From: Crocodylus rhombifer | Taxonomy: Eukaryota; Chordata; Crocodylia; Crocodylidae | Length of the DNA: 64,000 bases | Assembly (NCBI GenBank): GCA_038503035.1 | Contig: JAVSML010020440.1 | Span: 186,001-250,000, forward strand | Direction: 5' to 3' | Shown here: positions 1 to 11,070 of the stretch, in pieces | Layout: each line of letters starts with the position of its first letter | How positions within the stretch are numbered: position 1 is the stretch's first letter | The notes under the pieces: model-generated | What the model saw: the letters and a program-made list of their open reading frames with translations, nothing else | Told to the model about the DNA's origin: nothing | Database searches by the model: none | Position numbers and translations under genes: made by a program

Positions 1-265
1 GGTATTAGACCTCATGGGCATGCAAATAATATTTTGCTCTCTAATGTGTATCTTTGGATCTGAACAATGACACATACTTGGAGGAATTGTGTGGTGAATT
101 ACATTCTCCAAGGCTGTTCATCACCCTAATTCAGAAGCATTCACATGCATTACCTTAGTTCCTTTCCACTGACCAAGGAAAATATCTCTGAGACACTATT
201 CTCAAGAAAGTTTCTCCTATATCATTCCACTTGAAGAGGGAGCAGTAAAATCCAGGATACAGGGT
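1..265. other. Unique AT-rich sequence
   Basis: No recognisable gene or repeat. Ordinary AT-rich non-coding DNA up to the presumed left end of the first hAT-like element. Confidence 0.4.
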
Positions 266-639
266 ATATAGGTCAGTGGTGTGCAATTATGCTGGCTGCA
301 GGGCCACTTAATGAGTTTTAGTGAGCTGTTGAGGGCCACAAGGGTAGCCTTGACCCTTGACAGGTGCCCCAACCCCTGGTCATCATCTTAAAATCAGAAG
401 ACCCACCCCCCCAACCTTTGACCTTTTCCACTGGAAGTCCCACCCGTTGCCCCCAGAAGCACTCCTTTTGGGAGGTGATTTGCCATCTTCAAACCAGAAA
501 AAAAAATCATATACTAAAAATCAGACATCTACTATAACATATTTTCATTTTATTATTTTAAAAAACTGTCCCAATTTATGTGCGTTTGTATAGTGTATAC
601 AGACATAATTGCATAATAGCTCAAAAAGAAAGTCTTACT

Positions 640-920
640 CTTTATATTGTGTTGCGGGGGTTGTGTGGCAGGGGTGTGGGGGAGTGTGTGGGGTGTGGTT
701 AGGGGATGGGTCTGTGTGTGTTGGGGTTTGCAGGGTGTGGGGGTGTGTCTGGAGTATGTATGGGGGCATGGGTGGGTGGGTACAAGGTTTGTGGGGGGAC
801 ATGGGTGCATCTGGGAGGATATGGGGAAGTTTTGGGTGTGGGTGCATGTGTGAGGTGTGGGAGGGTGTGGAACTGTATGTGGGTATGGTGGAGTATGGAG
901 TGTGTATGTGGGATCCACCC
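640..920. repeat. G/T-rich degenerate minisatellite
   Basis: About 280 bases made almost wholly of variants of ggtgtgg, gggtgtg and gtatggg on the plus strand, with very few C residues. The strand bias is strong. Six-frame open frames across it are compositional artefacts (glycine/valine/cysteine-rich on one strand, proline/threonine/histidine-rich on the other). Confidence 0.7.
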
Positions 921-1109
921 CCCAGACTCCCCCATGGCATATAGCCCTCACCACTGGCAGCAGCAGCAGCTGCAGCAGGTGGTGAACCCTCGGGGCACTC
1001 GTGAACCACAGCAGGCAGAGCCCCCAGAAGCATACAGCTCTGACCAAGTTTCAGGAACTACACATGATGACAGGGAGTGGGGACAGGCCACTGAGTCCAT
1101 CAAGCATGG

Positions 1110-1240
1110 GGGTGATCACTCATGAACAAATAAGATTGTCTTCCAAGGATCTCAATAGTGAGTCCATGGGTGGCTCCATAGCCCAATTCTAGATCCACAT
1201 GTCTTGTCTCAGTGAGGACAGGTGTTTCCATGAGGGATGG
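1110..1240 (-). pseudogene. RTE LINE 3' tail, cut off from its body by the LTR
   Basis: On the minus strand, about 1216 down to 1150 encodes a C2H2-like motif ending CGSRIGLWSHPWTH. This is the C-terminal zinc-finger-like motif of RTE-type LINE proteins, with one stop replacing a cysteine-region residue. The main body of the same ORF lies at 2298-3835 and is separated only by the solo LTR. The C2H2 motif is in a different frame from the open frame that runs on from the body, so a frameshift lies near the split. The exact 3' end of the LINE is not resolved. Confidence 0.6.
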
Positions 1241-2297
1241 TGTAACAGGGAGTCCTAGCCCTGTTACCAAAAAGCTGGCCGGTCCCTTTAAGATGAGAAC
1301 TTTCCAGGCACAGCATGCTGGCAGGATAGGGTTAAACGCTAAGCCTGGCAACCTAGTCAGGTGACTGGAAGTCAGAACTATAAAAACACTGGGCTTGGTG
1401 GCAGTGAGAGGGAGCAGCTGAAGGGGGAGGAGGTTGTGCTTAAGAGCTCCACAGGGAGGCTTGGTGTTCTGTCTGCTGCTGTGAGAGGGGAACTCCTGAT
1501 GACTCTCAGAGAAGTGGCAGTAGCCCCACAAGGTGGAGCATAACCAATGGTGGGAAGCAGCAGCACAGAGCCATGGAAAAATGTAAGCTGGCATGTGGCT
1601 GCCTTTAATTTTGTGTGTGTGTGTGGTTACAGCCCAAATATATATAAATAAATAAAAATACTGTTTATATTTTTTGCTGGATAACTGGTGATTTGTGGGC
1701 GAGGATGTAGGGGAGGAGGAGACCTCATTAGCACCCTTGGGTGCATTCATAAAAGGCCAAGGGGCATAGTGCACTAGTGTGTGCAGCTGTACAAGGCCAG
1801 AATCTCAGAGACGGGTGTAGGACTTTTAAGCTAGGCCCCATTGGGTAATCTTGGCTAGTAGCCAGAGCTAAAAGAAAGGGTGACCTTGGGTAGTGGGAGC
1901 TCTGGGCCACTGCCCAGCCTTGAGCTTGCAGCCTTCTGGCTCTGTGCTCAGTCCTCTGGGCCAGAAAGCCTGGGCTCCATACAGAAAGCAAAAGGAGGCT
2001 CAACAGGATTAAGGAGCTAGAGCCTCGGAGTCAAACCCTATCTGATGGGTTTACACTGGCAGGCTTAGCTAGAGAAAGACAGGGTGGCTGAGAACCCCAC
2101 CATAGATGTACAATAGGCAGTCTCCTGCTTGTAAGAACATTTAAACAATATTTACATCAGGACATGGCAGGAGAGTAAAAGAGGGATACGAGACGAAAGA
2201 TAGAAGGGAAACATTAAGGGATTTCAAGGGTGCCCCTCATAGGCCGCAGAGAGCAAATAAGAAAAAAAAATGCCTCAAGGAAGGGTAACCTGTTACA
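1241..2297. mobile_element. Solo LTR with perfect 5-bp target duplication
   Basis: The 1,057-bp block starts TGTAAC and ends GTTACA, a perfect 6-bp terminal inverted repeat with the canonical TG...CA ends. It is flanked by identical gatgg pentamers (1236-1240 and 2298-2302). A TATA-like ctataaaaac lies at 1378-1387 and AATAAA-type polyadenylation signals lie near 1645-1660, in the order expected for U3-R-U5. No gag, pol or env reading frame and no second LTR adjoin it, so it is a recombination remnant of an LTR retrotransposon or endogenous retrovirus. The family is not recognised. Open frames inside it are not genes. Confidence 0.8.
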
Positions 2298-3835
2298 GAT
2301 GGGCACTGTGTTGCTGCATTGGATGTTCTGATGTTCTTTTCACTGGTTCCTCTTTTCCTCTTCTGCCTGTTGATGAGCTGTTTCGAAGTGTTGAGGTCCC
2401 TCCCAAAGAGCCTTCCTCCATTTTGGTCAGCCCTGAGCAAGGGTCTCCCAAGTGTTGATGTTGATGTTACACCTCTTCATGTTGCCTTCAGGGTGTCTTT
2501 GAAGCACTTTCTTTGCCCTCCACTACTTTGCTGATCTTCTTTCAGCTATGAGAAAAAGATTCTCTTTGGAAGGTGGGAGTCAGGCATGCGACTATCCTCC
2601 CAGCTAATCTGAAGGATCTTGTGAAGGCACCATTGGTGGTACTTTTCCAAGCTTTTGAGATGTCTTCTGTATGTGGTCCACGTTTCAGAACCATACAGTA
2701 GAGTTGGAATGACAATGGCTCAATAAACCAAGAGCTCCATTTCAGCAAGGATGTTATGATTTAAGAAGACACGCTTTCTCAGACATCCAAAGGTTGTGCT
2801 CACACATTTTAAGCGGTGTTGTATTTCCACATTGATGTCTGCCTTTGATGGAAGATGGCTTCTAGGATAGGTGAAGTGATCCACGTTCTCCAGCAATTCT
2901 CTATGGATTTGAATGGGGTGGGGGGTTGTTTCTCTATTTGGAGCAGGTTGGTAAAGGACTTGCATTTTCCTGATGTTTAGAGGGAGGCCAATACTCTTGT
3001 AGACTTCCAAGAATACATTAAGAATGGTTTGGAGGTTCATTTCAGATTGAGCAATTACAGTGTTGTCATCCACATAATGGAGCTCCATTATGGATGTTGT
3101 CATGGTCTTCGTTTTGGACTTGAGTCTGTTGAGGTTGAAGAGTCTTCCATCCATCCTATACACAATTTCAATTTCAGGTGGGAGCTTTCTGTTGATGAGG
3201 TGCATTATGGTGGAGGTGAAGATGGAAAACAAAGTTAGAGTGACGATGCAACCCGGCTTCACTCCAGTTTTCACCTCAAATGGTTCTGTTTGATTCATGT
3301 TGCTGAGTACCCTTGCTGACATGTTGTCATGGAGAAGTCTCAGAACACTGATGAACTTGTTTGGGCAGCCAATTTTGGACAGGATTTTCCATAGAGCTTT
3401 GTGGTTTACAGAATCAAAGGCTTTAGAGAGGTCAATAAAGGCCACATAGAGAGGTCGATTTTGCTCACAGCATTTCTCCTGGATTTGACATGCTGTAAAG
3501 ATCATGTCCACAGTTCCTCAAGATTGTCTGAAGCTGCTTTAAAATTCTGGAATAATTTCTTCCACAAGTGGGAGAAGGAAGTTAGTGAGGATATGGGTGA
3601 TGGCTTTCCCAGCAGTGGTCAACAAGATGTCTTGATATTTTCCCCAATCAGTTCTGTCCCCCCTCTTGAAGATGTTAACAATCAAGGCATCCCTTACATT
3701 GGCTGGGATTTCTTCCTTGTTCCAGATTTTAAAGATGAGGACATGAAGCTGACACGTAAGTTGTTCTCTTCCTCCTTTGAAAATCTCAGCAGGAATTCCA
3801 TCAATGCAAGGTTCCCCATGACTCACATGTAGCTC
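2298..3835 (-). pseudogene. RTE-clade LINE reverse transcriptase, degenerate
   Basis: The minus strand encodes the reverse transcriptase and C-terminal domain of an RTE-type non-LTR retrotransposon in at least four frames. 3826-3539 holds the RT N-terminus (DGIPAEIFK, then DALIVNIFKRGDRTDWG). 3511-2720 holds the palm: FIDLSKAFDSVNH is motif A, GVKPGC is motif B, and YVDD is the catalytic motif C in place of the usual YADD. Further down, a LLYGSETW-like stretch and a QSSGGQRKCFKDTLK stretch mark the C-terminal region. The endonuclease is absent, so the copy is 5'-truncated. Stops and frameshifts make it non-functional. The C-terminal end continues beyond the LTR at 1110-1240. The YVDD change may be decay or a lineage variant. 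Confidence 0.85.
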
Positions 3836-3875
3836 TCAGGACTCAGCTGGAGCCTTACACCCCTGGGGGGACCTC

Positions 3876-4040
3876 TGCATGATGGAGCCAGTGGCCTGAC
3901 CCCACTCCCTGCCACCATGTGCAATTCCTAGGATTCAGCCAGGGTGGCAAGGAGTGACTACTCCCCATTGATCTTGGCTGAGTCCCAGGAGCTACACATA
4001 GTGGCAGGTAGTGGGACCAGGCTTCTGGCTCCATCATGCA
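3876..4040. repeat. 68-bp inverted repeat with short spacer
   Basis: Arm 3876-3943 (begins tgcatgatggagccag) matches the reverse complement of 3973-4040 at roughly 80 percent over 68 bp, with a 29-bp spacer. A third copy in the orientation of the right arm occurs at about 1037-1105. The arms are therefore part of a repeat found on both sides of the RTE insertion. Function unknown. Confidence 0.65.
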
Positions 4041-4089
4041 TGGCTTCCCACTGCGACCTGGGAGCTGCATGTGAACCATAGGGAGCCGC

Positions 4090-4560
4090 ATGCAATGGAG
4101 CTGGGTTAGCCCTGCACTCCCACTGACCTGGACCCCATGCTCCCATCAACCCAGGCTCCTTGCTGCCACCAGTCCTGCTCTGGTGCAGACCCACCATTCC
4201 CACTGGCCCCAGCCCTGCACTCCAGGAACCATGCTCCTGATAATACAAGCTCTGTACTCCTGCTCCCCAACCCAGATCCAGTGCTGGTCCTGTGCTCCTG
4301 CCAGCCCTGGGGCTGACCCTGCATTCCTGCTGGCCCCAGCACCAGCCCTGCACTCCTGCCCAGTTGCAACTTCCCTACCTGTTGCCTGGAGTGCTGCAGC
4401 AGGGACAGGAGGAGGAGCCACTGGAGGCCCAGGGAGCCAAGCAGTTCCCTGGGTGGCTACAGCAGACCTGTCTGGAAGCTGTGCCTGCTGGCCGGGGCTG
4501 GGGCCAGACCTGGGGCCAAGATCAGGGCCAGGGCCAGGCCAGAGCCAAGGCCAGGGCCCA
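4090..4560. repeat. C-rich degenerate minisatellite
   Basis: Loose reiterations of units like ccctgcactcctgctggcc fill 4090-4370. A gggccagggccagg-type tract follows at about 4495-4560. Open frames on both strands here come from biased composition, not coding capacity. Confidence 0.55.
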
Positions 4561-4760
4561 CCTGCAGGTGAAAGTGGGAGCAGTGTGTGCTGCCCTAGCA
4601 GGAGTGGGCAGGGCTTGGCTCCACACAAAGTGCAGCAGGGGCAACTGTGGGCCAGGCCAGATACAATTAATTGGTGGGCAGCCACCCACAGCCTGGACGA
4701 AATCACGTGGTGGACCAGATTTAGCCCATGAGCTATATTTTGCCTGCCCCGGTATAGGCC

Positions 4761-5406
4761 CACCATGCAAATCTGACTAATCCAATGAAATCAAGTATGG
4801 GTCACAGCCATTCACAGAGCTGGTCTGTGCCTCTTCACTTTCTACACCCCTGGTAGTGTACCTTTCTTCTCCCAATAGGTATAACTCCATTTGAACTCTA
4901 TTTAGAGGGGCACCATAGGATGCATCTGCTTATGGGAAACCTCACAGGACACACTCATTTCCAGTGGCAGGGGATCAGCAGGAAATCTAATACAACTTTG
5001 AACTGCAATTCCTTTACCTGTAGAATTCTACCAGACCAGTATGCCAAGAGTATGACCTTTCAGCCTACCAGCACTTCACGCCCTCTTCTCCCCTCCGCTC
5101 CCCTCACCACTTATGGATCTTAGCTGGCTAAAAAGAAAAGCCTAGAGTTCTCAGAAAATCAACAATTTGTCACAGTAATAGCAGCCAGTAACTGCCCAGC
5201 CTTACAATATAAGACAGTTCTGGAGAATGTTTGAAATTTTCACTCTGTATCTTCAAAGCTTATAAACACTAAGAAATTAATCCATACAGCCCCCATTTGT
5301 GGTAATTAAATTATATTAAAGATGTGAAGAATAGTCAAAAAATGCAAAAGTATGAGTTAGGGAGACTGGGTGCTTGCAGACATTCATTTAATGGTACCAA
5401 AGGATC
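4761..5406. other. No gene seen
   Basis: AT-rich sequence without a recognisable coding region or repeat boundary. Confidence 0.35.
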
Positions 5407-5673
5407 TTAGCCCCAGTTGTGCTTCCCTTCCATGCCACACATGCATGGGAGGAGGCACAATTGTTGAGATAAGGGATCAGATCCATATTCATCTTCTCGT
5501 GTCTCTAGACCACATTTGGTTATACATGCTTGTGCTTGTTTATTGTACTTTGCAAGGTCTTTCATTGTACATGTACCTTTTAGCACTGGGCATTGCAGCA
5601 GGTGTTGCATAGTCTGGGGCTCTGTGCCACAATCACAGATAGTTGACCTTATGGGACAGGCCCACTTCTTCAT
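5407..5673 (-). pseudogene. Non-LTR retrotransposon C-terminal cysteine-motif fragment
   Basis: The 88-residue minus-strand frame reads CDCGTEPQTMQHLLQCPVL followed by GTCTMKDLAKYN. The spaced C-x-C ... H-x4-C pattern preceded by a KKWACP stretch is typical of the C-terminal end of several non-LTR retrotransposon polyproteins, downstream of the reverse transcriptase. No RT core is visible upstream within this fragment, so the clade cannot be assigned. It is a short 5'-truncated relic, not a host gene. Resemblance is by motif only. Confidence 0.5.
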
Positions 5674-6324
5674 TAGTTCCTTATTACATGACTGTCAGTG
5701 TAGGGAGCCTGGGATATTTTACAGTGCCTTCCTCCACTTCCTGGAGGTTGTCAGGCAGTCAAGATGCTGGGTCATGGACAGCCCCAGTGCTCCCTGTGAT
5801 TTGTATTTTAAAGTGCCTTGCCTGAAGCCCCTGCAAGTTTTTTTCTCAAGGTTTTTCATATTTTTCCTAAACTTGAGTATGGAGAAATGTTCATAAAAAG
5901 TCCACCCAAGGACTTGCATTATGTTTGTGAAAAAAAGAATTCCTTCCCTTTGCAATGAGAGGAGACAACTTTTGAGTAAAAAGCTACGTGTTTCTGAGTA
6001 AGTGTAATAAAATATATGCCAGCTGCTGGACTTCCCAATTAAGGCAGGAAAAGGAAAAATTCTCCAAGTCTCAGCTTTTGGCAAATAACATGTCTGAAGG
6101 CAGCTCCCCTCAGCCACAGGTCTCAGGTGAATTAAAGTGAGGGATGCAGGAGTGGGAGGAGGAGCTTCTTTTCGTCTTATTCAGTTGTCCACACACAACA
6201 AAAATCTTTAATGGTATTACAGCCCCTAGCAGAAATGTGATTCTCCTTAGTTCAGATAGATTATTCATGCATTATTTATGCCATGGAAGTTAGGCATTTT
6301 TATGGGAGTTAGGTACCTTTGTGT
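5674..6324. other. No gene seen
   Basis: The region upstream of the LINE tail, in minus-strand sense, could include more of that element, but no motif is readable. The rest looks unique. Confidence 0.3.
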
Positions 6325-6332
6325 ATCTAAAT

Positions 6333-6809
6333 CAGCGGTGGGCAAAATATGGCCTGTGGGCTGGATCCAGCCCACAGAGGGACTTTGGCTGAGCACACAG
6401 CCACAATCCCAGCCCTGGCCCCACCCCTCCTGACACAGGGTTGAGGTCTCTGCAGCACCCACTTTAGACCCACATGCCCCAGCCATGATGAGCAACAGCA
6501 GAGGCAGGGGGAAAAAGCAGGGTCTGGAGCCCACACTGGAGCTGTCCTGTGGTTCCTCCCTGTCACCACCAATAGTGCCACCTCTGGTCTGGCCTGGGCC
6601 CCCACAGCTAGCAGGGCAGTAGGGAGAAGCCCCAGTGCCCACAGGGCAGCCCCAGTGCCCACAACAGCCCGTCCATGCCCATGACAGCTCCCTACCTGTC
6701 TACAGCCCCATCCCATGCAGGGAGGTTTGTTGAACTGTTGCATGGAGTGGGGGAGGTGCTAGCCTGGCCCATGACAGCTCTCCAAAACTTCCTATGCTGC
6801 CCACCCCTG
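6333..6809. mobile_element. hAT MITE with perfect 8-bp target duplication
   Basis: A 477-bp element bounded by imperfect terminal inverted repeats: CAGCGGTGGGCA on the left, and CAGGGGTGGGCA when the right end is read on the minus strand (11 of 12 match). The flanking octamers are identical: atctaaat at 6325-6332 and 6810-6817. CAG-starting ends and an 8-bp duplication identify the hAT superfamily. There is no transposase, so it is non-autonomous. The interior is strikingly GC-rich against AT-rich flanks. Open frames through it are not genes. Confidence 0.85.
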
Positions 6810-6817
6810 ATCTAAAT

Positions 6818-9578
6818 CCAAATTACTCTTTCTCATGCCTACAGTCAGTTAAATCAAGTTTTAGACTCAAAAGTTCTTCTTGCCTAGGTACCGCCACTTC
6901 CACTTCCTTTTTAACCCAGCTTCTTCTATACAGGAGGGCCAGCTGTCAGTTCTTCCTTTTCAAAAATGAACAACCAAGAGCTTCCATCTCTTCCCATTAG
7001 GCCTAGCAGCCCTTAATCTTGACAGATAGGTGCTTACTATGTGCTCAGGAAAACAGCAACAGAACGATGAAGTACATTCATTCTGTCACAGCAACAATGC
7101 AACATAGTGGGTCTGTTTTCTATGCAAAGACAGCTTTGGCATCAAAACATGAACTTTCAGGTTTTCTGTGCCATTTTGTTGGAATTGTCCTTCAAGCCAT
7201 ATTTGAAGAGGGAATGATTGCAAGAATTTATTAAATAATAAATATTTTTGTGCAAAAATAAACAGTATTATTCCCCCACAGTGCAAAGTGATATCCCCAA
7301 AATATCAAACTTATTTTGCTACTGGGGGTCTGAGAATTCTTCAAATGTCTACCAATTTGGGGCACTACCCATTCTGGTTGTTCAGCTTCAGATGTTTTCA
7401 GTACAGAACCCCAAAATTGTGGCACCCCAAAATTAGTGGACACTCCTATTTTTGTTGTTTTTCTTTATTGGTATTTGAAGGAATTATTTTATTAAAAATT
7501 TGCTTGAAATAAGAAAAAAGTAAATTCCTTATTTTAGAGAGCAGAAGATATGATCACCAGCTTTTTCAAGACTACCAGACACATCAGTATACCTCTACTG
7601 TGTATGCTTCAGCACCTGCTTATTACATTGGGGAGGAAGACTACCCATCTACGAAGTGATAGAAACGTTTTGTGTTTTTTTCAAATAAAGTCCTCTATTT
7701 TGAACTCCAGCTTTTGGCACCCATCCATTTTCCAACCAGCTGTGATGTTTCATCTTCTGAAGAGCATAACTGACATCTGAAAGTTCAGTGCCATTGTGCT
7801 AAAGACTCCATAAACAGCCCCACCAAATCCTGTATGATAAATTTCCCTCTGATTAGTTAAGCAGATATTGTAGCATGCCAATGGAAGGAGGATTTGTTGA
7901 CACAGCATCTCTGGAGATTCTGATATGTTTTCTTTCAGTATTTCAGTGTTCAACAACTAGTGCAGTGAGAATGACAGAGAATCAGTCAACATTATTCACT
8001 CCTGATGATTGTTCTGTCTTTTCGTGTCTTTCTTGCTGGTTTTTATTACACAGCCAGATAAAATTCTGTCTCGGGGAACTTAAATTGAGAGAAGCCTTTG
8101 AAGGGCATAGTATGACAATATTGTTTGCTCCAAGTACAAGATGCTCTTTCAGACCATGGTCCATAAAGTCACTTCTGTGCAGTGAACAAGTATGGGGACA
8201 GGGGTATTGGTGGTGGTTGGGGGGGTTATTATTTTTAAACATTGATTTTACAGTAATTGCATTGCTAAATCACTTTACTGCATCATTTTTAAATCTTCAT
8301 GGAGTACTCCTTCCATGAACATATTGGTTTTATTTTGGAGTTTCCTCTTAACACTGTTAGTAAATCTTTCCACAGAATAGCAGCCCTTCATAACTGACCA
8401 TTGTTAAAAATGTTACTGGCTACAATGAGTGTGACAATAAATGTGGGAAAGATCTGGCTCTTATAGTTATTGCTGTTGTATCAGCTTTCCCCATCTGACT
8501 GGAGGAAAGGGATAATCGTGCTCCCTTCTCTCCTCCCCTGCAACCTCTACACTTTCATTCAGACAGTGGTTAAATGAGCAGTTCTCAGTGGGAAACAAAT
8601 GAAGCATGGATGAGTGTAATCACTGTGGCCTGCTCAGACATAAAATACGGATTCTTTGGATCAACTTTCAGCATGGTATGATATGCTTGAGATTAATTGC
8701 AATTTACAGCAAAGTGTATGTGAATTCAATATGAAATGTCTTGGGTTGCTTATGTAGTAATGCTTTTTCTGTCAGATGAAAGGAACATTTTTTGTAGTTA
8801 GTTAACCAGAAATAAGGGAAGTCCATGCATGTGAGTTTGTGATCTCCTGGATATTCCAATATCATGCCATAGCAGGCTCTTATTACTGTGCTTTGGATAT
8901 TACAAAAGTCAACACTCTTTTAATCAATCCCATGAGCTCTGCTATTTCCATTACTTAGTTTCAGTCCCTGTAAAAGACTAGTACAGACTCCTTGTTTCGC
9001 ATGTTTACTGAACCTCTAAAAGAAACCATCAAATTCTAAATGAAAATAATGATCGATGAGAAATTATGGCCTACTGCTGATTCAACAGGTAGCCAGACTA
9101 AAGCTACAAGATAAATTACATTATGTTTATTTATTTTCATTATTTAACATTAAGCAGGTAAAAGTCATGATGGGGGGGGAAGCCATTTGAGTGTATTCTA
9201 ATCCTGACACCCATTTGATGGATGTTCGAAATATTCTGCTCATATAGAGTGGAGCACACTTTAAATAATGAAAAAGAGTGCCCATTATGAAGAGGAAACA
9301 CTGCATTAATGATACTTAAAGAACTACCTGAAAAATTAAGATCACCATAGATACAGAACTGCCAGAGTAGCCCTTCAGGCAAAGATTTTAGCATCTCTGA
9401 AATTCCTTAGAGTAAGACAGAATACAGACATTCTTTCTTCCATGCACTATCAAACCCAGCACAAAGCATAGTCCAGCTGAATCCAGTGATCTGGCCATTA
9501 TGTACTACTGTAATAGAATCATGACAGGTAGGTACTGTTACACAGTCTTGCAGCTTTTTTCCTTTGTCCAAGCCTTTC
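6818..9578. other. Long stretch without recognised gene or repeat
   Basis: AT-rich non-coding DNA. Short open frames on both strands (for example 7875-8318 plus) show no recognisable domain, and several overlap in opposing frames. I see no exon-like series. Confidence 0.35.
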
Positions 9579-10404
9579 AGGCTAGGGACAGAAATTACAC
9601 ACAAACTTGTTTAAGTGATCAGAAACTGGTTTAAACCTGTAACAGAACAGAAGATCAGGGCACATAAACCAGTTTCAAAATGGCTAAAATTGGTTTAAGA
9701 TAAAACTGGTTGAATGTAGTATCAGACTTAACTGATTTGAGTCAAACCAGTCTGTGAAACTTCTGTCCCAGGCCCTGTCCTGGTTCAAGTTAAATCATAG
9801 TCTCCCAGCCTCCAGTATGCTTTCCAGCCTTGGCAAGGCTAGGCTGTCTCTGCTCCAGAGAGCAGGGCTGGCCCCGCCCCTCTTCTCCCTAGCTGAAGCA
9901 GTGAGGGCTGGCTGACAAGGCACTGTGGGGAGGACAAGTCTGGCTGGGGATACAGCCCAGTCTACAGGGAGGGAGAGGGGGAACTGTAACCCTCAGGCAA
10001 ACCCTGGCTGGGGCCTGGGGGCTGAGACCACAGGGGAAGGTTAAACACCCCTTCCCTAGCTCAAACTGACTTCTGGCTACAGCTGTGGACTACAAATCCT
10101 AGAGGCACCTGGAAGCAGGAAGAAGTAATGAGCAACCCTGCAGACTCCTGCTGCTCTGATTTTGGACTGCAAATCCCAAAGACCTTGGGGGCAGCAGGAA
10201 AAGGAAGTGAACACAGTCAGAGAGCCCATGCTGTAGTGCCCCCCTGGCTTTTGGTCTGAGCCACTGCAGGCATGTTGCTGCATTTCCTGAATCAAAGGTA
10301 AATGTGTGTTCACTTCTGTTTCCATTTAATCTGTGCAGTTTAGACTAAGCTGCAAAGACTGAATTGATTCATCTTCTTACTTTTTGACTGTCCGTACTTA
10401 GCCT
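9579..10404. mobile_element. Dispersed repeat, first of two copies
   Basis: The left end AGGCTAGGGACAG has an inverted counterpart at the right end (minus strand AGGCTAAGTACGGACAG), which suggests a DNA transposon of about 826 bp. The first 370 bp are highly similar, in the same orientation, to 40592-41000, sharing for example gatcagaaactggtttaaac and atgtagtatcagacttaact. The right half contains an imperfect internal duplication built around tggactacaaatcc and tggactgcaaatcc. No clean target duplication was found. The open frame at 10077-10325 minus is not a recognised protein. Confidence 0.55.
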
Positions 10405-10440
10405 TAGTCTTGAAATAAAATACTGTGTTTTTACTAAGCT

Positions 10441-10711
10441 CAGGGGTGTCAAACACACACCCTGTGAACTGAATCCAGCCTACAAAGCCCTATCATCCAG
10501 TTCATGGTGCTGCAAGTGCCCATGTGTCTTGGAACAGCTTTACATGCCATATGGAACACACAGGGCCAGTTTAAGTGCATACTGCATGCAGTGTCTCTTC
10601 CAGACTGACCCTGTGTACTGGACCTGGCACACAGAGCCAGTCTTTGGACCCAATCTGGCCTGCAGATTGGCCCCTTGCCCCTCACTTGGCCAGATGAGTT
10701 TGATACCCCTA
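10441..10711. mobile_element. hAT-type MITE
   Basis: Left end CAGGGGTGTCAAAC and right end gtttgatacccct(a) form a 13-14 bp inverted repeat with one mismatch plus the final base. This is the classic end of Charlie-like hAT MITEs. No matching octamer remains in the flanks, so age or flank rearrangement is likely. Non-coding. Confidence 0.6.
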
Positions 10712-10719
10712 AACTGATG

Positions 10720-11070
10720 TGGTTCTTTGGTGATTATTAAAAGTAACATCAGAGTTTATTCACTGGATTACACTCCCTAACATCAGACAATGTCTTAAAA
10801 CAGCTGTTTCATGGCTGGGAGTGGCCTAAAGGATGGGATTCCCTATGTCCTGTTTTGTGATCTTATTAGTTCAAGGACTAGTGGATGTAAATAAATATAT
10901 TTCACAAATACATATACACATATACATATACATATCCAGTCACTTCAGGTAAGAGCTAGATTGCTCTCTTGGGTGCTTTCATTTAAGCATTGCAAAGCTA
11001 AAATATAGACATCTGTCCCAGGATGACGATCCAAAGATACCTCAATCCCTCAAATTAATGGGAAGAATTT
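10720..11070. other. No gene seen
   Basis: AT-rich sequence with a short ATACAC repeat near 10905-10940. Confidence 0.35.

Larger units (their letters stand above)
274..4751. mobile_element. Candidate old hAT-like element holding later insertions
   Basis: The left end begins CAGTGGTGTGCAA. The right end, read on the minus strand, begins CGGGGCAGGCAAAATATAG and resembles the left end of the well-bounded MITE at 6333 (CAGCGGTGGGCAAAATATGG). The flanking octamers atataggt (266-273) and gtataggc (4752-4759) agree at 6 of 8 bases and both differences are transitions, as expected for an old 8-bp hAT target duplication. The interior carries G/T-rich and C-rich degenerate repeats, an RTE LINE and a solo LTR. 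No transposase is visible, so this would be non-autonomous. The left terminus is only loosely similar to the right, so the outer boundaries are inferred. The two ends could instead belong to different elements. Confidence 0.35.

Noticed and set aside
553..1125. Overlapping long open frames on both strands (up to 164 residues)
   Set aside because: They are produced by the G/T-rich minisatellite and nearby biased sequence; opposite strands are open together and no domain is visible.
1100..1774. 224-residue minus-strand open frame
   Set aside because: Most of it lies inside the solo LTR and crosses its boundary at 1241; it joins LTR and RTE sequence and is not a gene.
4090..4780. Several 130-213 residue open frames on both strands
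   Set aside because: C-rich degenerate repeats keep many frames open; sequences are low complexity.
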